Origin: Acetobacter sicerae
Lineage (GTDB): Bacteria; Pseudomonadota; Alphaproteobacteria; Acetobacterales; Acetobacteraceae
DNA length: 64,000 nt
Assembly (NCBI RefSeq): GCF_011516765.1
Contig: NZ_JAAABN010000009.1
Coordinates: 99,871 to 163,870 of the forward strand
Direction: 5' to 3'
Shown piece by piece: positions 26,801-34,785 of this stretch. The notes under the pieces were generated by a model, which was not told the origin of the DNA, did no database searches, and saw only the letters and a list, made by a program, of their open reading frames with translations. A program made the position numbers and the translations under genes. Position 1 is the first letter of the stretch. The number at the start of each line of letters is the position of its first letter.

Positions 26801-27096
26801 GGGTGCCTCATATCTGTGGTGTTGTTGGATATGAGATGGTTTTACACCCGATTTTTATCGGCTGGCAAGAAAAATCCTTTATTTTTCAAGGTGATATGAG
26901 AAGTGACTTGCATTCTCATCTGATGTTTTGAATGGATGCAGGAGGAAATGTCTATGATTTCAAGGGAATGGCCGTCAGGGAAGGCCAGGTCGTTCACTTG
27001 TTTTGTGAATATGTGGCTTTCAGGAATCTGATCGCTGAAAAAGGCGGATACTTGCACCGGGCATGAATCGTGTATCGCCGCGACCGGGCGCTTCAG
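26801..27096. other. Upstream region of bfr
   Basis: About 300 AT-richer bases lie between bfr and the opgH hairpin. Apart from the inverted repeat at 26896-26919 I see no gene; short frames here have no family features. Confidence 0.5.
26896..26919 (-). promoter_or_regulatory. Inverted repeat upstream of bfr, putative iron-responsive site
   Basis: ATGAGAA (26896-26902) and TTCTCAT (26913-26919) are perfect inverted copies 10 bases apart, 96 bases before the bfr start. The half-sites look like Fur-type half-sites, but the spacing is not the classical one, so Fur, Irr or another dimeric regulator is possible. Confidence 0.45.
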
Positions 27097-27126
27097 CTCC
27101 TGTGCATTTCCGGGGATGCACAGGAG
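27097..27126 (-). terminator. Hairpin after opgH
   Basis: CTCCTGTGCAT (27097-27107) and ATGCACAGGAG (27116-27126) are perfect inverted copies around TTCCGGGG, 13 bases past the opgH stop. There is no T-run, so it may be a rho-type or mRNA-stabilising end. Confidence 0.55.
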
Positions 27127-27138
27127 AGTATCATCGTG

Positions 27139-29304
27139 TCAGCGAGGCAACGTGACCAGCCGATCCAGCCCGGTCGCATCGCCCAGCGCCGCAGCCTTTT
27201 CCTTGGGCGTCAGCGCCGCTTCCGCATCGGTCAGAGACCGGGCTTCCTGAAGTTTCAGCAGTCCGACAAGCCGGTCCGCGTCAATCGGATCGCCCGGTTT
27301 GCGTGGCGGAGGCAGCATGGCGCGGTGAGCCGCCAGCAGGGCCGGATCAGAATACAGCGCCTCCAGAGCATCTTCCGGACAGTTCGGTGCGGGGATCTGC
27401 ATCGCGGCGGCGGCCTTCAGCAGCACGTCCGGCGTCTGCGTTTCTTCCGGAACCAGCAGCAGTCCCGCGCGGCGCAGGGCCTGTCCGGCGTCACGGCTTG
27501 CTGTGAGGGCAGCGAGCGGGATGGCCAGCACCAGACCGAGCAGAACGGGCGTCATCCAGAGGAACAGGGAGATGGAGACAGCCCATGCCGCCGTGCCGAG
27601 GATCAGGCCGAACAGCGTATAGCGCCAGTAGCCCTTGACGATGACGCTGAACGGGACGCCGCCATCGTCACGGCGTTGCGCATTCCAGCCGGAATCCTGC
27701 CCGCTGAGAATGGAGATCACGCCGCCTGTCTGGATCAGCATGGCGATCGGAGCGATCAGGCCGCCGATCAGGGTCTCCACCAGAATGGAACAGGCTGTCC
27801 GGATCGCGCCGCCACAGCCTTTCAGCGTCGTTCTGTTGAAAAGCAGGGCGATGTAGGCGAACAGTTTCGGCGCAAGCAGAATGGCCATCGTGGCGATGAA
27901 CACATATTTCGCGCGAACAGGATCGACCTGCGGCCAGTGCGGATAAAGCGTCTTGGTGTCACCGAAATATTCCGGCCGGACAAAGCGCGCCTGAAGCGAG
28001 ATCAGGATGCCGACAAGCAGGAACACCAGCCACAGCGGCGAGGTCACATAAGCGCCGATGCCGATCATCATGTGCATCCGGCTCAGCCAGTGCAGTCCCT
28101 TGGTCGGGATGACCTTGTAATGCTGGAGATTGCCCTGACACCAGCGGCGGTCACGGATGGCCACGTCTGTAAGTGACGGCGGGCTTTCTTCATAAGAACC
28201 GAGCAGGGCAGGGACCATGTGGATGGCCCAGCCGCCCCGCCGCATGAGCGCCGCTTCCACGAAGTCATGGCTCAGGATGTGACCACCGAACGGCTTGCGT
28301 CCCGGCAGATGCGGCAGGCCAGCCTGTTCCGCGAAAGCCGCTGTGCGGATGACCGCGTTGTGTCCCCAGTAATTGCTGGCCGCCCCGTGCCACCAGGCGA
28401 TGCCGTGCGCGATCAGCGGACCATAGACCCGGCCTGCGAACTGCTGCATCCGGGCGAAAAGCGTCGTGCCGCCCGCGATGATCGGCAGTGTCTGGATCAG
28501 GCCGACCTGCGGGTTGCGTTCCATCGCGGTGGCGATCTGCACCAGCGTCCGTCCGTCCATGACGGAGTCCGCGTCCAGCGTGACCATCAGCGGATAGGCC
28601 CCGCCGAAACGACGGACCCACTCGCCGACATTGCCCGCTTTGCGCTCGATGTTCTTGGCGCGACGACGATAGAAGATGTGTCTGTCGTCACCCGTATCCC
28701 GCCGCAGGGCGAGGAAGGCGGCTTCCTCTGTGACCCACACATCCGGGTTGGTGGTGTCGGAGAGGATGAAGATGTCGAACGCGTCCGCGCGTCCAGTTTC
28801 CTGAAGGCTGGCGTAAATGGCGCGGAGACCGGCCATCACGCGGTGCGGATCTTCATTGTAGGTCGGCATCAGCAGCGCGACGCGGGTATTCAGCGCAGGA
28901 AGCGGGCCATCCGCGTGGATGCCAAGGCCGAGACCGCCTCTTGTCATCAGCGACCAGAAGCCCGCGATGGAGGAGGTGAAGGCCAGCGCAATCCATGTGA
29001 AGAGCAGGATGAACAGCACTTCCATGATGACGCCAAGCACCGAGAACCCGTTGGCGTCGAGCACGAGGTGGGTCTGGTACGCACCGTAGATCGTCAGGGC
29101 CAGCGCTGTGCCGATAACGGCCAGTCTCCGGAGGGAGACAAGCGGAGGCTCTGTCGGAGCGACGCGTTCACGACCATGCAGATCGGGTGCGGCATGGAGA
29201 TCCTGCGTCTCCATGGGCATGGGGGACTCGGGTGGAAGTGCATGGAACCCGGCGGAGGAGATAACGCCGGGAGCGTCGGTTATGGCGTCCAACGATATAC
29301 CCAC
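27139..29304 (-). CDS. opgH: Periplasmic glucan glucosyltransferase OpgH
   Basis: The 721-residue inner-membrane GT2 enzyme polymerises the beta-1,2-glucan backbone of osmoregulated periplasmic glucans from UDP-glucose, using acyl carrier protein as cofactor. Two N-terminal membrane helices (about 65-125) precede the catalytic domain with TYNEDPHRVMAGLRA, the DxD in VTLDADSVMDG and the DRRWCQGN (QxxRW-type) site; several helices follow. The start overlaps the end of opgG by 25 bases, so the two are translated from one mRNA in the order opgG-opgH. In other genera OPG loss affects motility and envelope stress resistance. Confidence 0.93.
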   Translation of the reverse strand: MGISLDAITDAPGVISSAGFHALPPESPMPMETQDLHAAPDLHGRERVAPTEPPLVSLRRLAVIGTALALTIYGAYQTHLVLDANGFSVLGVIMEVLFILLFTWIALAFTSSIAGFWSLMTRGGLGLGIHADGPLPALNTRVALLMPTYNEDPHRVMAGLRAIYASLQETGRADAFDIFILSDTTNPDVWVTEEAAFLALRRDTGDDRHIFYRRRAKNIERKAGNVGEWVRRFGGAYPLMVTLDADSVMDGRTLVQIATAMERNPQVGLIQTLPIIAGGTTLFARMQQFAGRVYGPLIAHGIAWWHGAASNYWGHNAVIRTAAFAEQAGLPHLPGRKPFGGHILSHDFVEAALMRRGGWAIHMVPALLGSYEESPPSLTDVAIRDRRWCQGNLQHYKVIPTKGLHWLSRMHMMIGIGAYVTSPLWLVFLLVGILISLQARFVRPEYFGDTKTLYPHWPQVDPVRAKYVFIATMAILLAPKLFAYIALLFNRTTLKGCGGAIRTACSILVETLIGGLIAPIAMLIQTGGVISILSGQDSGWNAQRRDDGGVPFSVIVKGYWRYTLFGLILGTAAWAVSISLFLWMTPVLLGLVLAIPLAALTASRDAGQALRRAGLLLVPEETQTPDVLLKAAAAMQIPAPNCPEDALEALYSDPALLAAHRAMLPPPRKPGDPIDADRLVGLLKLQEARSLTDAEAALTPKEKAAALGDATGLDRLVTLPR

Positions 29305-30836
29305 TGTTCTGAGACAGGTCCCTGGTCATTGGCGAGAACGACATTCATCTCCGCGAGCTTCGCATCGCCGGGATAGAATTCGAACGTGGTGCGCCAGCCA
29401 TTGGTGTTGGGATTGGGCTCGACGACCACGTTCTTGATCGTTCCCGCGGATGTTTGCGGAATGAGATGGAATTTCGCGTCCGGTGGGGTGTTCGCAACAG
29501 GACCGCCGGTAAAGTCGATGGCGAAGAACCGCGCTTCCTTGTGGTCGGTAACAGCGCCGACACGGGTCGCGCCGATCCGCGCAAGCTCCGTCGGGAACGG
29601 CTCGTCCCAGCCCCAGTACATGCGATAGGTGTAGGCATATTCATGCCCTGCCTGCATCGGCTCCTTGGGACGCCAGAAGGAGACGATGTTGTCATTCACC
29701 TCGTTGGGGGTCGGGATTTCAACCAGATCGATAAAACCCGCGCCCCAGTCACCGATCGGCTCGATCCACAGGGAGGGACGCTTCTCATAGTTGAGAGCGA
29801 GATCCTCGAAGTCGTGGAAGGAGCGGCGACGCTGCATCAGTCCGAAACCACGCGGGGAGATGTCGCTGAACGCGGAAAACTGGAGATCCAGCGGATTGCG
29901 CAGCGGCCGGTAAAGCTGCTGGTCGGAACCGGTCCAGATCTGCAACGCCTCGCTGTCATGCGCGGCAGGACGCCAGTCATCGACATGGGTGCGGTCATTG
30001 GTGTCGAAATAGAACATGCCGGTGAGGGCGGCGATGCCGGACTGCTCGATCTTCACGCGCGGGAAGAAGGTGGACTGCACGTCGAAGATGGTGGTCTCGC
30101 CGGGACGGATGGTGAAGCGGAACGCGCCGGTCACGGACGGGCTGTCGAGCAGCGCGTGAATGACGACAGAGTCCACGCCTGCCTGCGGTTTTTCAAGCCA
30201 GAAGGCGCGGAAGAGCGCGAACTCCTCGCCTTTCGGGTCGCCAGTGCCGTCTGCGAAACCACGCGCGGACAGACCGTAATTCTGACCTTTGGCGACGGCC
30301 CGGAAATAGGAAGCGCCAAGGAATACGGCGCATTCTTCCATCACGCCGGGCGTGTTGATGGCGTAGCGCAGACGGAGACCCGCAAATCCCAGATTGTCGG
30401 TCACCCGCAGCATCGGATCGCTGTAGCGGAACATGTCGGGGTTATAGGGAACCGGGGCCGATTTTCCGTCCACGACCTCATGCATTTCTATGCGCTGGGG
30501 ATAGAGGAAGCCACGCGGGAAGAACTCGACATCGAACGCCAGATTGTCGTTGTGCCAGAGCGCCTGGTCCGGCTGGAATTCGATGGAACGGAACTGGTCG
30601 AACGTCAGGTTCGAAAGAGGCTTCGGGAGCGACTGTTCCGGCGCACTATAAGGCCTGGCGGCCAGACGACGGGCGATCTGTGTAACAGTGCCGTTGTCGA
30701 ATGGTGTGGGAGCGGGCGGTGCGGGAGGGGCATCCGCGGCGCGGGCCGGTCTGCCAAGAAAGTCTGTTGTAAGGGCGGCCAATGCGACGCCGCTGCCTGC
30801 ACGAAGCAGATCGCGGCGGAAGACGGATGATGACAC
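29280..30836 (-). CDS. opgG: Periplasmic glucan biosynthesis protein OpgG/OpgD
   Basis: The 518-residue periplasmic protein has an N-terminus with a twin-arginine look (SSVFRRDLLRAGSGVALAAL) ending ...RPARA, as in OpgD rather than the Sec-exported OpgG. The mature part shows the MdoG family marks: FDQFRSIEFQPDQALW, NLAFDVEFFPRGFLY, NYGLSARGFADGTG, RRRSFHDFEDLALNYEKRPS and SFWRPKEPMQAGHEYAYTYR. It shapes or branches the glucan made by OpgH. Which of the two paralogues it represents is unsettled. Confidence 0.92.
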   Translation of the reverse strand: MSSSVFRRDLLRAGSGVALAALTTDFLGRPARAADAPPAPPAPTPFDNGTVTQIARRLAARPYSAPEQSLPKPLSNLTFDQFRSIEFQPDQALWHNDNLAFDVEFFPRGFLYPQRIEMHEVVDGKSAPVPYNPDMFRYSDPMLRVTDNLGFAGLRLRYAINTPGVMEECAVFLGASYFRAVAKGQNYGLSARGFADGTGDPKGEEFALFRAFWLEKPQAGVDSVVIHALLDSPSVTGAFRFTIRPGETTIFDVQSTFFPRVKIEQSGIAALTGMFYFDTNDRTHVDDWRPAAHDSEALQIWTGSDQQLYRPLRNPLDLQFSAFSDISPRGFGLMQRRRSFHDFEDLALNYEKRPSLWIEPIGDWGAGFIDLVEIPTPNEVNDNIVSFWRPKEPMQAGHEYAYTYRMYWGWDEPFPTELARIGATRVGAVTDHKEARFFAIDFTGGPVANTPPDAKFHLIPQTSAGTIKNVVVEPNPNTNGWRTTFEFYPGDAKLAEMNVVLANDQGPVSEQWVYRWTP

Positions 30837-30907
30837 GCTTCTTGTTCCCCCGGTTTTAGAGACAGACCTGATGCTCTGTCAGCTATTGTACCAGTCTGTT
30901 TCGATTG

Positions 30908-31267
30908 TCACGAACGTGAGGCTTTTTGAGGGCGACGGACCATGCCGGCAAGCTCATCGAGAGCCGCCTTTGCCCCGGCCGCCGCATCCTGTTCAGCAGC
31001 GCGATAGCAGCGGACGACGGTCTGCCCGGCTTCCGTAAGGTGAGCGCCGCCGCCGCCGCCCGGTTTTGTGGCGACCAGAGGGGCGCTGAACTGGTTGTTC
31101 AGGGCGTCGATCAGCAGCCATGCGCGCCGATAGGACATGCCCATCGCCCGGCCTGCCGCCGATATCGAGCCGGTTTCTTCCAGATGTTCCAGAAGACGGA
31201 TCTTGCCGTGTCCGAGTGCGGGATGACCATCCACATCCACCCTCAGCGTCAGGCGTAGCTCAGTCAC
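30908..31267 (-). CDS. ModE-like winged-helix regulator lacking the molybdate domain
   Basis: The 119-residue protein is a lone LysR/ModE-type DNA-binding domain: LLEHLEETGSISAAGRAMGM, then SYRRAWLLIDALNNQF and the Gly-rich wing KPGGGGGAHLTEAGQ. Full ModE has two additional TOBE molybdate-binding domains; here the protein stops after a short helix. Such short forms occur in alphaproteobacteria. No molybdate transporter gene is nearby. It lies between opgG and degP on the same strand, 71 bases upstream of opgG. Confidence 0.88.
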   Translation of the reverse strand: MTELRLTLRVDVDGHPALGHGKIRLLEHLEETGSISAAGRAMGMSYRRAWLLIDALNNQFSAPLVATKPGGGGGAHLTEAGQTVVRCYRAAEQDAAAGAKAALDELAGMVRRPQKASRS

Positions 31268-31422
31268 AATGTCAGATCCTCAGTCGCGTTTGCAGAAATC
31301 GCCGGATGGATAACGCCGGACGGATAACGGAAAACTGATCATACGCAGCAAATTCCCCGACCGGAAGGCCGTCAGGGATGAAATGGCGTCTATCGTTTTC
31401 CGCCCGTCCGCGTCTCACCGGT

Positions 31423-32976
31423 TCAGTGAGCACTATCCAGCGGGAAAGGCACCCAGCGCAGCCCGTCCATGTCGTGAACCAGCAGAAGAACGGAATGGCG
31501 CTGTTCCTTCTGCGCCGTCTCGATGCCCTTGCGCAGATCAGTCACCGAGTTCACTCCGACCTGCTGGACTTCGATGATTACATCCCCTTCCTTGAGGCCG
31601 CGCTCAGCCGCAGCGCCTCCATCCGTGACGCTGGTGATCACCACGCCCTTCTGGTCCTCGGAAAGGCGGTATTTCTTCCGGTTCGCTTCCGTCAGACCGG
31701 AGACCTTCAGGCCGAAACCGCTGAAATCGGCGGACTTGTCGGCTGGATGGTTGCCGGTTTTCTCTGCGTGATCCGGATGGGTCGCCTCTTTTGGTTCGGG
31801 GAGAGTGCCGATGGTTACGGCAAGATCCTGCATTTTCCCATGACGCCAGACCGAGAGCGTGGCCTGTGAATCGACCGGCAGGTCGGCGATCAGGCGGGGC
31901 AGGGCATGACCCTCGATCGGCTTGCCGTTCAGGGCCTGAATGACGTCGCCGGTCTCAAGTTTCGCCTTTGCTGCCGGTCCCTTGGAGTCCACGCCTGCGA
32001 TGAGCGCGCCGCGCGCCGGTTTCAGCCCGAGACCATCGGCGATTTCCTGTGTGACATCCTGAATCCGCACGCCGATCCAGCCGCGTGAGACGTGGCCTGT
32101 CTTGCGCAGCTGTTCGATGATGCCGCGCGCCTCGTTGGACGGGATGGAGAAACCGATACCCACCGAGCCGCCGGAGGGGGAGTAGATGGCGGTGTTCACG
32201 CCGATGACCGCGCCGTGCATGTCAAAGAGCGGTCCGCCGGAGTTGCCCTTGTTGATGGGAGCGTCGGTCTGGATGAAGTTGTCGTAAGGCCCCTGCTCGA
32301 TATTACGGCCACGCGAGGAGACGATACCCGCCGTCACCGTGCCGGACAGACCGAACGGATTGCCGATGGCCAGCACCCAGTTGCCGACGCGGGCGGTGTC
32401 GCTGTCGCCGAACGACACGAAGGGCAGTGGATGCGGTGACGTGACCTTCAGCAGCGCGAGATCGGTGCGGTCGTCATGGCCGATCACCTTCGCCGGAAGA
32501 ACGGTGTTGTCCTGAAGGGTAACGGTGACACGGTCGGCCTTGCGGATGACGTGGTTGTTGGTCACCACGTAACCCGTCGGGTCGATGATGAAGCCGGAGC
32601 CGAGCGCCTGCATCTTGCGCGGCGGCGCGTTGGGGGCGTTCTGACGGTTCATGAAGTCGTGGAAGAATTTCTCGAACGGCGAGCCGCGGGGGAACTGGGG
32701 AATTTGCGGACCTTCCTCGTCCCCTTCATCCTCGTCGTCCGAATCGCCCTTCATGGTCTGGGTGGTCGAGACATTGACCACGGCGGGAAGCAGACGGTCC
32801 GCGAGATCGGCGAAGCTGCCCGGCACGCCGTGGGCGTCGGTTGTGACCTGAGGCATGGGGGCTGGTGCGGAGTCTGCATGAGCAGGCGCGCCCGATACGC
32901 ACAGGGCGGCTGAGCACACCGAAACAGACAGACTGAAAGAGAGCAGAAGGGAACGGGCAGGACCGGAAAAGGGCAT
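31423..32976 (-). CDS. degP: DegP/HtrA-type periplasmic serine protease
   Basis: The 517-residue (precursor) protease and chaperone has a Sec signal peptide (SLLLSFSLSVSVCSAALCVS, cleavage near AHA-DS); the inner ATG at 32976 is chosen because it gives this normal signal. An acidic insert (GDSDDEDEGDEEGPQ) precedes the trypsin-like domain with His in VVTNNHVI, Asp in HDDRTDLALLKV and Ser in GNSGGPLF. Two PDZ domains follow (GWIGVRIQDV..., and GVVITSVTDGGAAAERGLKE). It degrades misfolded envelope proteins. Confidence 0.95.
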   Translation of the reverse strand: MPFSGPARSLLLSFSLSVSVCSAALCVSGAPAHADSAPAPMPQVTTDAHGVPGSFADLADRLLPAVVNVSTTQTMKGDSDDEDEGDEEGPQIPQFPRGSPFEKFFHDFMNRQNAPNAPPRKMQALGSGFIIDPTGYVVTNNHVIRKADRVTVTLQDNTVLPAKVIGHDDRTDLALLKVTSPHPLPFVSFGDSDTARVGNWVLAIGNPFGLSGTVTAGIVSSRGRNIEQGPYDNFIQTDAPINKGNSGGPLFDMHGAVIGVNTAIYSPSGGSVGIGFSIPSNEARGIIEQLRKTGHVSRGWIGVRIQDVTQEIADGLGLKPARGALIAGVDSKGPAAKAKLETGDVIQALNGKPIEGHALPRLIADLPVDSQATLSVWRHGKMQDLAVTIGTLPEPKEATHPDHAEKTGNHPADKSADFSGFGLKVSGLTEANRKKYRLSEDQKGVVITSVTDGGAAAERGLKEGDVIIEVQQVGVNSVTDLRKGIETAQKEQRHSVLLLVHDMDGLRWVPFPLDSAH

Positions 32977-33119
32977 GAAAGGTGCGTTCTTTATCTGGAA
33001 AAAAAACGAAACATGCCTCTTCCATAACGCAGCGTGAGGCAATGTGACAGTGTTACGGTGGGTCGCGCCTGCGTGATTTGAATTGACCGGAGGCGACTCT
33101 GTTCATAGCTTCCCGCACC

Positions 33120-34775
33120 ATGTCTGACCAAAACGTAAATCCTGCTGGCCATTCCCTCCTGCCGAACGGGGCTGTTCCCAAAGCCTGGCCGTTTCAGGAG
33201 GCGCAGAAAATCGCCGATCACGTCGCTAAAAAAGGCGGTGATCGCCCGGCGCTGTTCGAGACGGGCTATGGTCCTTCCGGCCTGCCGCATATCGGCACGT
33301 TCGGCGAGGTCGCCCGCACCAGCTGGGTGCGTCAGGCCTATACGGCGCTGACAGGCAAGCCTTCCCACCTGCTGGCGTTCTCCGATGACATGGACGCGCT
33401 GCGCAAGGTTCCGGACAACGTGCCGAACCGCGAGATGCTGGCCGAATATATCGGCAAGCCGCTGACCCGCGTGCCGGACCCGTTCGGCACCCATGATTCC
33501 TTCGCGGCTCACAACAACGCCCGTCTGCGGTCCTTCCTCGACGGGTTCGGATTCGATTACGAGTTCGCATCCTCGACCGACTATTATATGTCCGGCCGTT
33601 TCGACGCCGCGCTGAAGCGGATGCTGGAAGTGCATGACGAAGTCTGCGCCGTGATCCTGCCGACGCTGGGCGAGGAACGCCGCGCGACCTATTCGCCGGT
33701 CCTGCCGATCCACCCGAAGACCGGCAATGTCATGCAGGTGCATATCGACAGGGTCGATCCGGCGGCGGGCACGGTCTTCTGGACCGACGAGAACGGTGAA
33801 CGCTTTGAGACCCCCGTGACCGGCGGCGCCGCCAAGATGCAGTGGAAGGCCGACTGGGCCATGCGCTGGTATGCCCTCGGCGTCGATTATGAAATGTCGG
33901 GCAAGGATCTGATCGACAGCGTGCGTCTGTCTGGCCGGATCTGCCGTATTCTGGGCTCGGCGCCACCCGCCGGCCTGACCTACGAGCTGTTTCTCGATGA
34001 GCACGGTCAGAAGATTTCCAAGTCGAAAGGCAACGGCCTGTCGGTCGAGGAATGGCTGCGTTACGCGCCGCCGGAGAGTCTCGGGCAGTACATGTTCAAC
34101 CAGCCGCAGCGGGCGAAGCGTCTGTTCTTCGACGTGATCCCCAAGGCCGCTGACGAATATCTTGCGCATGTCGATAAAGCCTCGGCTCTCCAGAAGAGCG
34201 TTGCCGAAGGCTCAGGCAGCGGGACACAGGACGCCGATCGTCTGGCGCTCTACGCCAACCCGGCCTGGTTCCTGCATGCCGGTCACATTCCGGATCATGC
34301 CGGCAGCCCGCTGTCCTTCGCGATGCTGCTGAACCTCGCCAGCGTGGCGAATGCCGAGACGCCGGACGTGATGTGGGGCTTCATCAAGCGCTACGACGCG
34401 AATGTTTCTCCCGAGACGCATCCGATGCTGGCCACGCTGGTTGAGCGCGCCATCGTGTTTTACGCCGACTTTGTCCGGCCATCGAAGAGCTATCGTTTGC
34501 CGAATGAACAGGAACACGCGGCTCTGGCCGATCTGGCGGAAGCCCTCAAGGTTTATGAGGGTGAAGAGGTGTCCGCCGATGTGTTGCAGAATCTGGTCTT
34601 CGAGATCGGCAAGCGTCATGCGTTCGAGCCGTTGAGAAGCTGGTTCACCTGTCTTTACGAGGTTCTGCTGGGGCAGAGTGAGGGGCCGCGCTTTGGCGGT
34701 TTCATCGCGCTTTACGGTGTTCGGGGCACCATTGCGCTGATTGAAGCGGCGCTGGTGCGGAGCGCGGAAGCCTGA
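33120..34775 (+). CDS. lysK: Lysyl-tRNA synthetase, class I
   Basis: The 551-residue Rossmann-type synthetase shows the HIGH-type motif HIGT (57-60, in SGLPHIGTFGEVAR) and the KMSKS-type motif KISKSKGNG near 298. Class I LysRS is typical of archaea and alphaproteobacteria and unrelated to the usual class II enzyme. It charges tRNA-Lys in the cytoplasm. The C-terminal alpha-helical cage (residues 380-545) is complete. An MprF-like gene starts 11 bases after its stop, so the supply of Lys-tRNA and a potential lysyl-lipid function share a transcript. Confidence 0.95.
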   Translation: MSDQNVNPAGHSLLPNGAVPKAWPFQEAQKIADHVAKKGGDRPALFETGYGPSGLPHIGTFGEVARTSWVRQAYTALTGKPSHLLAFSDDMDALRKVPDNVPNREMLAEYIGKPLTRVPDPFGTHDSFAAHNNARLRSFLDGFGFDYEFASSTDYYMSGRFDAALKRMLEVHDEVCAVILPTLGEERRATYSPVLPIHPKTGNVMQVHIDRVDPAAGTVFWTDENGERFETPVTGGAAKMQWKADWAMRWYALGVDYEMSGKDLIDSVRLSGRICRILGSAPPAGLTYELFLDEHGQKISKSKGNGLSVEEWLRYAPPESLGQYMFNQPQRAKRLFFDVIPKAADEYLAHVDKASALQKSVAEGSGSGTQDADRLALYANPAWFLHAGHIPDHAGSPLSFAMLLNLASVANAETPDVMWGFIKRYDANVSPETHPMLATLVERAIVFYADFVRPSKSYRLPNEQEHAALADLAEALKVYEGEEVSADVLQNLVFEIGKRHAFEPLRSWFTCLYEVLLGQSEGPRFGGFIALYGVRGTIALIEAALVRSAEA

Positions 34776-34785
34776 GGGCGTCGTC

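Noticed and set aside
29454..30830. Plus-strand frame of 458 codons across opgG
   Set aside because: Antisense shadow; no ribosome site or recognisable domain, while opgG is complete.
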